Source: Mesorhabditis belari (taxonomy: Eukaryota; Nematoda; Chromadorea; Rhabditida; Rhabditidae). Taken from it: a stretch of 64,000 nucleotides of DNA. Each line of letters opens with the position of its first letter. Position 1 is the stretch's first letter. Below are positions 57,401 to 64,000 of the stretch, piece by piece. The notes under the pieces were generated by a model that saw only the letters and a program-made list of their open reading frames with translations, did no database searches and was not told the origin of the DNA. A program made the translations under genes and the position numbers. The stretch lies in the NCBI GenBank assembly GCA_958450365.1, contig CAUEEP010000861.1, forward strand, positions 248,001-312,000, in the 5' to 3' direction.

Positions 57401-60400
57401 TTTTACCCCTCTTCACTCGATCATTTTCTTGTTTTCGGCTGTAATTTGAATCTAAATACGATACAAAAGGCGCAAATTCTTGTGCTAATTCTTGTTTAGC
57501 GAACCCAGAAGCCACTGAACTTTGATCTTATGCAAATTCTATAATTCTTGAGCTTTCTGAGACTCAATACAGAATCATAGTGACACCTTTTTTGGAAAAG
57601 TTGCTGACAAACGCCTGACTAATTAGTAAAATGCCAAGTGTTATATAGAGAATTGAAGCCCTGAATCTTGGCTACATTTATCTACAAAATGCTTTAAGAT
57701 TGGAGCTATAAAACTCATTTTACAAGCTCTTGAATGAGCTCAAGTCGGCCTCTTACCGGTAATTTGTCATTCTTGACACTTTTTGAATCACAATATTTTC
57801 ATCTAGAAAGAGATTCTTTCAATCAAACTTGTAGTATTTTGTTTTAAAAGTACTATTCAGCAAAAATATAACACTGAGAGCAAGATCTTCTTGTAAAATG
57901 GATATTCGAAAAGGCTCAATTTCCCCTTTTTGAACCCAGAAAGAACCCAAAACCGAGAAATCAGTCCAAATTTTTGCTATAAAAGTTTGACAAAAGAGCT
58001 TTCTGTTATTTTTATTGTTATTAAATGGTATTAAATGATATTAAATGTTATTTTCTCACAATCGAGGAAACATTTTAACAATTTTTCATTAAGAAAAGTG
58101 TCAAAAATGGCAGATCGCCTTGGCAGAAGTCGACTTGAGCTTATTCAAGAGCTTGTAAAATAAGTTGTATAACTCCAATCTTAAAGCATTTAGTAGATAA
58201 ATGTAACCAAGATTCAGGGCTTCAATTCTCTATACAACACTTGACACTTTGGTTATGAGTTAGGTGTTTGCCAGCCAGGTGTTTCCAAAAAAGGTGTCGC
58301 ATAATTTGCGGTCACTCTGTAGAATCAAATTTGTCCCCATTAGTGGTCATTTTAACAACAAAATTTCAGCCAGCTGACTCAAAAGTTCTCACCCCGCGAG
58401 GCCTCCGAAGACAGCCATTGGCTCCCGTTCGAGCCCCGGTCCCGAAATTCTATTTCCCACAAGGAAAACCCGTGTCACAACACGAAAACGATGTCGCCAT
58501 GAGGAAAGCTTTGGATGTTTTCCGTCGATTGCCTGGACAAAAAGCTTCTGTTAATGAGTTTGAAGAGGTACTGTAACTAGCTAAGCTTTATAACTTCAGG
58601 TAATCAATTTTCAGGTAATCAAAGCTGCCGGCATCCCACTTTACTGGAAGAGAGCTATCTACGACTCGATCACCAACAAGAAGGTAAATTTAGTTGAAGT
58701 TTTAGTAGAACTTGCTGAATAAAGTAATCTATGATTAAGTCTATAATCTATAATCATCTATAAGCTAAATAAAACCTTTTGAAAGGTAATGTTTTAGAAC
58801 GTTGACATCACACAAACCGAGTTCTGTGTCTGGTGGCGAAACATGACTTCAGTTGCAAATGATGAAGCGGCTAGGTCAGTTTTCTGAGAAGTTTAAGACT
58901 TAAAATGTTATTAGCACAATACTAATAACGATTATTGTTCATGTAAATCAAAAATTCTTCAGATTCGTTTACGCATTGAGTGGTGGAAAGAGGGATTACC
59001 TGGAGCGAGAAGATTTCCAGTCACTCTGCTATGACATCATTTTCACCCATCCTGGGCTCACCTTTTACCACTCAGCCACCGAATTTCATCCCTCCTATGT
59101 TGATGTGGTAAGTTGAGCTGTCATAAACATAAATATTTGCAATGTTTTGCTGAAAAGTCTCGTGAAATTTTAATAGTTACGTCCGATCTAGATTGAAGTT
59201 AGGTCAAAAGTCCGCTCTAGAATCAAGCCGATCACTCTAAATCCGATTCAGAGTTAGATTTAGTCCGATCCGATCACTCTAAATCAAACGTCCAATCCTG
59301 ACTTAGATTTAGAGTGATTGGCCTGATTCTAGATCTATTTTTTGGCATCACTTCACTCTAGACAATCTAGACTGATTTCACTAGACAATCTAGACTGATT
59401 CCAGATCGGACGTCCGATCTAAAATCAGTCTATTTTTCAGTAATATTTTACCTTATTAAGCTCAACTTCCTTGTTTACTCTTATTTAATAACTGCATTCC
59501 TAGGTGATAACACGGATTTTCTGGAATGTGAATCGCTCGTGGAGTGGCCGAATCACGGCTCAAGAGTTGCGGCGTTCCGATTTTCTCGCGCAACTTCATT
59601 TCCTCGAGAAAGAGGACGACATCAACAAAGAGACGAGATATTTTTCGTGAGTCTTTTTCAGAAAACTAAATTGAATCCTAAATTGATTCAATTCGGAGAA
59701 TCCTATTTTGAGTCAAGATTTAGCTTCTTGATTAGTTCCTTGCTTTGTTGTCTGTGGACTTCTGGGTAAAGAAAGGGGAAAAATCAACAAAAACAACGCT
59801 TTAAAAAGATCTAGCTACAATAAATCTAAATCGAAATTTGTAAAAATATGTAAATTTGGGACCTAGTCAAAATAGCGCCGCCAAAACAGCGCCGTTTAAA
59901 ACAGCGCCATTCAGAACAGCGCCCATACAAAAATAGCGCCAAATTGAAAGTGCCTAGTCAAAATAGCGGAGCCAAAACAGCGCCCATACAAAAATAGCGC
60001 CAAATTGAAAGAGACTGCTTTTACAACCCCAATGTTTTTATACTTCTCATAAGAATATGTAACTTTTGTTATTTTTAAAACATTTTTAAACACCTTGCGC
60101 GTGTTTTGACAAACCGACCGATTCTTTCATCATTAGAGTTTTTGTATGGGCGCTGGTTAGAACCAGGCGGTTTTGAATGGCGCTGTTTTGAACGACGCGG
60201 TTTTGAATGGCGCTGCCTTGAACGACGCGGTTTTGAATGGCGCTTGTTTGAAGGGCGTTGTTTTGAATGGCGCTGCTTTGAACGGCGCTGTTTTGGCGGC
60301 GCTATTTTGACTAGATCCCGTAAATTTAGGTAATAAATGTAAATCTAGATACGAGCACTTCTATGTGATCTATTGCAAATTCTGGGAGCTCGACGATGAC

Positions 60401-63366
60401 CACGATATGTTGATCTCAAAGAGGGACATGCTAGCACACGACGAAGGAGGTGAAAATACAAATTCTCAGTTTTTCCAAATCAGTTTTAATCTCATAGTCT
60501 CTTCTAATATTATTGGGTTGAATACTATGTAATTGTGTCCTTTATTATCTTATAAAATCAATATCAAATCATCAATCAAATAAAAAAACATTGCTTTAGA
60601 GAATAGACCTAGAAATTTTGTATAAAAAACTTTTTTGGAGGCCTTTTTTCGTTTGAGTTTTGGTGATTTTAGCCAGTCATTCAACCAAAAACGGTTTTTA
60701 AGCAGAAGTTGCGATTGAACACTTTCATATTTTGACCTATTTTGATGTCAAAAGGAAAAAGAAAGAGCACAAAAAGTTAGGCATATAGTCAAAAGTCTAG
60801 TTGGATCCATTAGACTATTGCCGTTTTAAAATTATTTGAAGATCTAGAGAGAAAACAGAAATTTATTTCTCAGTTTTGCTTTGAAATGATCAAGATTTTC
60901 TGAAAAAGAACCTCAAATAATCATCCATTCAAATTTCTGTTAGACAACTTCAAATAATCATCCATAAAAAAGCAAACTGGAGACTATTTGATGATATTTG
61001 ATGCTCATTTCATAAGATCCTAAGATTCATAAGATCAACTGAGGATCCCAATATATAGTATCTATTTCCAAAATCTATCCATTCTTTCAAGATCTATTTC
61101 CAAAATTTAGCTCTAACCCCATTAGTCGTCAACCGAATCTTCTCGAAAGCGGTGGTGAGAGGCTCACGCACTGAGCACATCGTCGAGTTCATCGGCTTGG
61201 CCGAGTTCGCCGCTTTTCTCATGGCTGATGAGGATAAGAAAAACTTGACAAGGTACAGCTTAATAAGTTTGAGATAAACAAAAAAAAAAAAAAAAACACA
61301 AAACAAACAAAACAAACAAAACAAAAACAAAACAAAGGAAATTAAGCTCAAAATTAGATCACTAAACTCACAGGATTGGTTTTGGTTAGATTACAGTTAA
61401 ATTTATGGCCAAACCAGTCGAAAAACCCGACTAACGGTGGGTTTTTCTGGCTGCGCGTCTTGTATGACGTGGAGCCGTCGGGAGCGCGCTTTTCTACAGT
61501 TCACACGATCTGGGTTCGACCCCTCGTAGTGCCACTCTGCCACAACTTTTTTATTTTTTATTTTAAATGAGGCTTTCTACAACTACAATATATTCTAACG
61601 TTTTCTAAAGAAGTTTTAGCTTTATTGGTCAAAACACCGCGGAGGAAATGCCCGTACAGTGAGACAGACAGACAGACACTTCTCTTTTATATATAGTAGA
61701 TGATTATACTGTAGAATGTGTTTGTCATTCTGGGCTTTCTTCTCATCTGGCTAAAATCAAAATTGAAAACTATTTGAAACCAGAAGAAGAAATAAAGAAG
61801 AAGATCAAAATCAGATCTTATGAAATTGTCGACGAATTGATTGGTGTATCAGTTTTGACAATGGTGTACTGACAATGACAATGAACAAAATGACAAGAAC
61901 TGTTAGCGGATTATTTAAGCTACCGATCAATAGATCAATTTAGATCAATTTACTAGTACAAACAGACTTTATGAGTTTCAATCAAAGACAAAGAATTTCT
62001 GACTTTCAATCAGTACCAATCAGTACCAATCAGTACCAATTTCAGTGTTGAGTATTGGTTCCGAATCTGCGACCTCGACGGTGACGGCCTGGTCACTTTG
62101 TATGAGATGGAGGAAATGTACGGACAAGTGCGTGACAAATTGACATCGAACAAGATCGACACAATGCAATTTGGAGACGTTGCTTGCAATGTGAGTAAAG
62201 TCATCAACATTTTGCATCTCTTTTATCGTAATCATCTTTTGAACAGCTTTAAAAAGCTCCTTTCAGCTCCTCGACATGATTCGACCGAAAAACCCCAACG
62301 GATTTGCACTATCTGATCTGAAAAAGTGCCCGCTAGCTTATCGGTTGGTCGATTTTAAAAAACAGATATCAAAATATTATGCTATTCATCTGGTAGCTTT
62401 CATAAGAATCATAATATTCAGGTTCTTCAACAGTTTCACCAATTGGCGCAAGTTCTTCAACCAGGAGATCAATGAGGGAGAGAAGTGAGTTGGAAAAGAT
62501 TGTTTGAATCTTATGTGTTATTATCTCTTATTTTTATTTCATCAATAAAATTTCTAGACCTGTGGTCCGAAATGACGAGGGTCGCGAGCTCTCCGAATGG
62601 GAACGTTACTGTGCTGAGGAGTACGAGAGTCTCATGGAAGCCGAAGGAGATGAGCAAATTGATGAGACACAGTGAGTTCGCTTTCGAGACAAAGAATTCA
62701 TTGCAAAAATGTTGTTCGGAATTTTCTAAACTCACCAATATTTCTGCTACTCTCTGGCCCTAATTCCTCCATTCGTGGGAGACTCGGCGAAGCGACATTG
62801 TTGCTTGAGCACGGTTCCTGCTACACTCTCCAGAGTGATTCTGAGTAATTACGGCACACCCTGTAGTCTTAATTTACCCGCCAGACTGAATTGGGCTGAA
62901 CTACATTATATTTCTAGTTTTTACAATTCTTGCCTAAATAAAAGCCTTCATCGTCTTTCTAATTAAGTGTTCGATTCATAAAACATACCTAGCTTTGTCG
63001 TTTGAACACATTTAAATTCTAACAAGCTGGGTGAGACAACGAAGATCACTCTGAAGATAGCTTCAGTTGCACTGCAAAAATGATCACGTACAAAGCTTAG
63101 GTTCAGTGCAATTTGCAATTTTATGTCACTTTACAAACCCACATCATATTAGGCTATCCCAACTGCAGTATACTGCCTCATTGAGTAAACTTTTACATGA
63201 AAACTAAATGAGCAAAGATTCACTTTAAGCTCATAAATGATTGGAATCAGATAATGAAATAAAATCATCAAATAGAACAATGTTAAATTGTCGAAAATTG
63301 TATTCTTTCAGCAGTGTCAACCTCGACGATGAGGACATGCGCAACAGTTTCAAAGACCTCCTTTGA
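54496..63366 (+). CDS. Protein phosphatase 2A regulatory subunit B'' (PPP2R3 class), 17 exons
   Basis: Exons, all in phase: 54496-54765, 55101-55156, 56083-56127, 56935-57004, 57199-57276, 58370-58567, 58615-58683, 58798-58874, 58963-59107, 59504-59646, 60349-60449, 61111-61252, 62046-62190, 62267-62343, 62422-62484, 62558-62671 and 63312-63366 (stop TGA); about 615 residues. It targets the PP2A core enzyme to substrates, in cytosol or nucleus. The N-terminal 173 residues are disordered and not recognised. Then come [10 protein letters not shown] (about residue 198), [28 protein letters not shown] and [18 protein letters not shown], all hallmarks of the family. Two EF-hand loops are visible: [12 protein letters not shown] (about 399-410) and [12 protein letters not shown] (474-485), both with intact acidic positions. 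The start ATG 54496 follows an AATTAG acceptor-like site, so earlier exons or trans-splicing are possible. Introns hold MITEs, tandem repeats and a SINE. Confidence 0.93.
55655..55762. repeat. Tandem 27-bp repeat in an intron
   Basis: Four to five copies of CCATTATACTCCCACAGCAT plus CAATT. Confidence 0.93.
56151..56705. repeat. Intronic repeat cluster with GTCGATCAACTTTGACG palindromes
   Basis: Units containing AAAGAATCCTCATCAAATT, GGGAAAAATTGCGTCAAAG, CTTACCTGTAGAAGTCGATC and CGACTTGTGGTTGATTTTAA occur two to three times, in both orientations. It lies in the intron between exons 56083-56127 and 56935-57004 of the B'' gene. Confidence 0.85.
57093..57168. repeat. Tandem GATAATTAATC repeat, 11-bp unit, about 6 copies
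   Basis: Perfect copies just upstream of exon 57199-57276 of the B'' gene. Confidence 0.95.
57570..58319. mobile_element. 750-bp TA-flanked MITE in a B'' gene intron
   Basis: TA flanks at 57568-57569 and 58320-58321. The start is CAGAATCATAGTGACACC and the end is the inverse-like GCGGTCACTCTG. It is nearly collinear with 34185-34935, and both share a roughly 110-bp left flank. It ends about 50 bp before exon 58370. Confidence 0.87.
59180..59432. repeat. Imperfect palindrome, GATCGGACGTCCGATC family, in a B'' gene intron
   Basis: It shares GTCCGATCTAGA, AATCAAGCCGATCACTC and GACTTAGATTTAGAGTGAT with the palindrome at 23640-23872. A short tandem duplication (CTAGACAATCTAGACTGATT) sits in the right arm. 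Confidence 0.82.
59860..60322. mobile_element. Palindromic element built from a GGCGCTGTTTTGAA minisatellite
   Basis: The ends CTAGTCAAAATAGCGCCG and CGGCGCTATTTTGACTAG are inverted copies. The arms contain about 6 and about 10 copies of a 15-bp unit (GAATGGCGCTGTTTT) in opposite orientation. It lies between exons 59504-59646 and 60349-60449, ending 27 bp before the second. Confidence 0.85.
61280..61695 (+). mobile_element. SINE-like element: A-rich tract, tRNA-like block, (ACAG)n
   Basis: An (A)n/(AAAC)n tract (61280-61335) precedes AACCAGTCGAAAAACCCGAC, then GTGGAGCCGTCGGGAGCG (A-box) and GGGTTCGACCCC (B-box), then (GACA)n and TATATATAGTAGATG. The tRNA-like part matches 46880-47085. The (ACAG)n plus TAGTAGAT end mirrors 41330-41415. 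It lies in the intron before exon 62046-62190. Confidence 0.68.
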
Positions 63367-63951
63367 ATCATCAAAATTCTTTCAAAAAATATCCCATTTT
63401 GTGCCATCAAAAGCATCAATTTCTTAAGTTTCAAAAATGAAATCTGACTTTTCAATCGGGTTTTTAAATTTGTACAAAAATGACTCAATCCTTTACCCGA
63501 AATTTTCTCTTTCGAAAGCTCGATAACACTTTTTTCTTCTTTTGCTCATCACTGTTTGGGTTTTATTCGATTCGTTTTTAATAATTTTGTAGTCAACAAA
63601 TATTTTGTAGTCAACAAATTCTAAGTCTACTATGTTTAGCTCAAAGTTTTCCATTTCAACAACATTTTTTGGAGTCGCCAAAAGCGTTGAGATCTCTCGG
63701 GTTTACGCCGTCTTTTTTGTTCAACTTTCTCTCATTTTTAAGATGAATATTTATTATGCTCATTTTTGTTTAAGAGTTTTATAATTACTTTTCAATTGTA
63801 GGGTTTCTAAGGTGCATTCGAAATTAATGTTTTTTATTGTTTTTTTTCGTGGAATAAAGTGTTTTTATTGGTGATTGGCCAGGATTTTAAAACGATATTT
63901 TTATGCAACTCATAGTCGATGAAAGTTTTAACAATGTTTTAATAACAAACA

Positions 63952-63990
<39 letters not shown>

Positions 63991-64000
63991 ACAACAACAA
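63367..64000 (+). other. 3' flank of the B'' gene
   Basis: No further exon seen. AATAAA at 63853 is a possible poly(A) signal if the 3' UTR is long. The window ends in a (CAA)n microsatellite (63945-64000). Confidence 0.55.

Noticed and set aside
60106..60333. 75-codon Arg/Glu/Cys-repeat open frame
   Set aside because: It is the 15-bp GGCGCTGTTTTGAA minisatellite read as protein, inside an intron.
1..64000. CRISPR arrays, operons, phage or prophage genes
   Set aside because: Intron-rich eukaryotic gene structure; tandem repeats have no unique spacers of constant length.
1..64000. Spliced-leader (SL1-type) RNA gene or 5S rRNA gene
   Set aside because: I saw no match to the conserved SL1 leader or to 5S rRNA on either strand by eye.

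Overview
The window looks like AT-rich nuclear DNA of a nematode. Introns are often short and end in TTTCAG-like acceptors. It holds two serpentine (7TM) receptor-like genes, a two-domain C-type lectin, and many relics of Tc1/mariner, Tc3 and hAT transposons plus tRNA-derived repeats. Genus or species cannot be told from sequence alone. Coding exons were found by chaining open frames between GT and AG sites whose phases agree; nothing was confirmed by transcripts or a database search.

Left part (1-10.4 kb, minus strand): two diverged copies of a serpentine receptor-like gene (36-2817, running off the left edge, and 4006-7721), then a two-exon gene for an 89-residue secreted Gln-rich peptide (9559-10334). 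MITEs lie in their introns. From 10.7 to 11.7 kb there is a patch of transposase fragments and a duplicated block. A plus-strand C-type lectin gene follows (13254-15220); its 5' end was not found.

Middle (16-38 kb): tandem repeats, a small minus-strand hypothetical gene (16855-17149), a plus-strand multi-exon gene of unknown function (exons 19126-21922), and a plus-strand gene ending in a 762-codon open frame for a disordered Pro/Ser-rich protein (35342-37630). The introns carry mariner deletion derivatives, a dead Tc3-like transposon and several foldback elements. The exons before 26 kb and the 35-kb exon could belong to one gene or two.

Right part (38-64 kb): about 17 kb with no convincing gene, holding palindromes, a nested transposon insertion, tRNA-like SINEs, a reverse-transcriptase scrap, pyrimidine-rich tracts and an ATTCC-type satellite. 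Then comes a well-supported 17-exon gene for a protein phosphatase 2A regulatory subunit of the B'' (PPP2R3) class (54496-63366). It has two EF-hand loops and introns full of repeats.

The genes do not form a pathway. The strongest themes are recent receptor duplication, a cryptic secreted peptide gene, and a dense, layered record of transposition.
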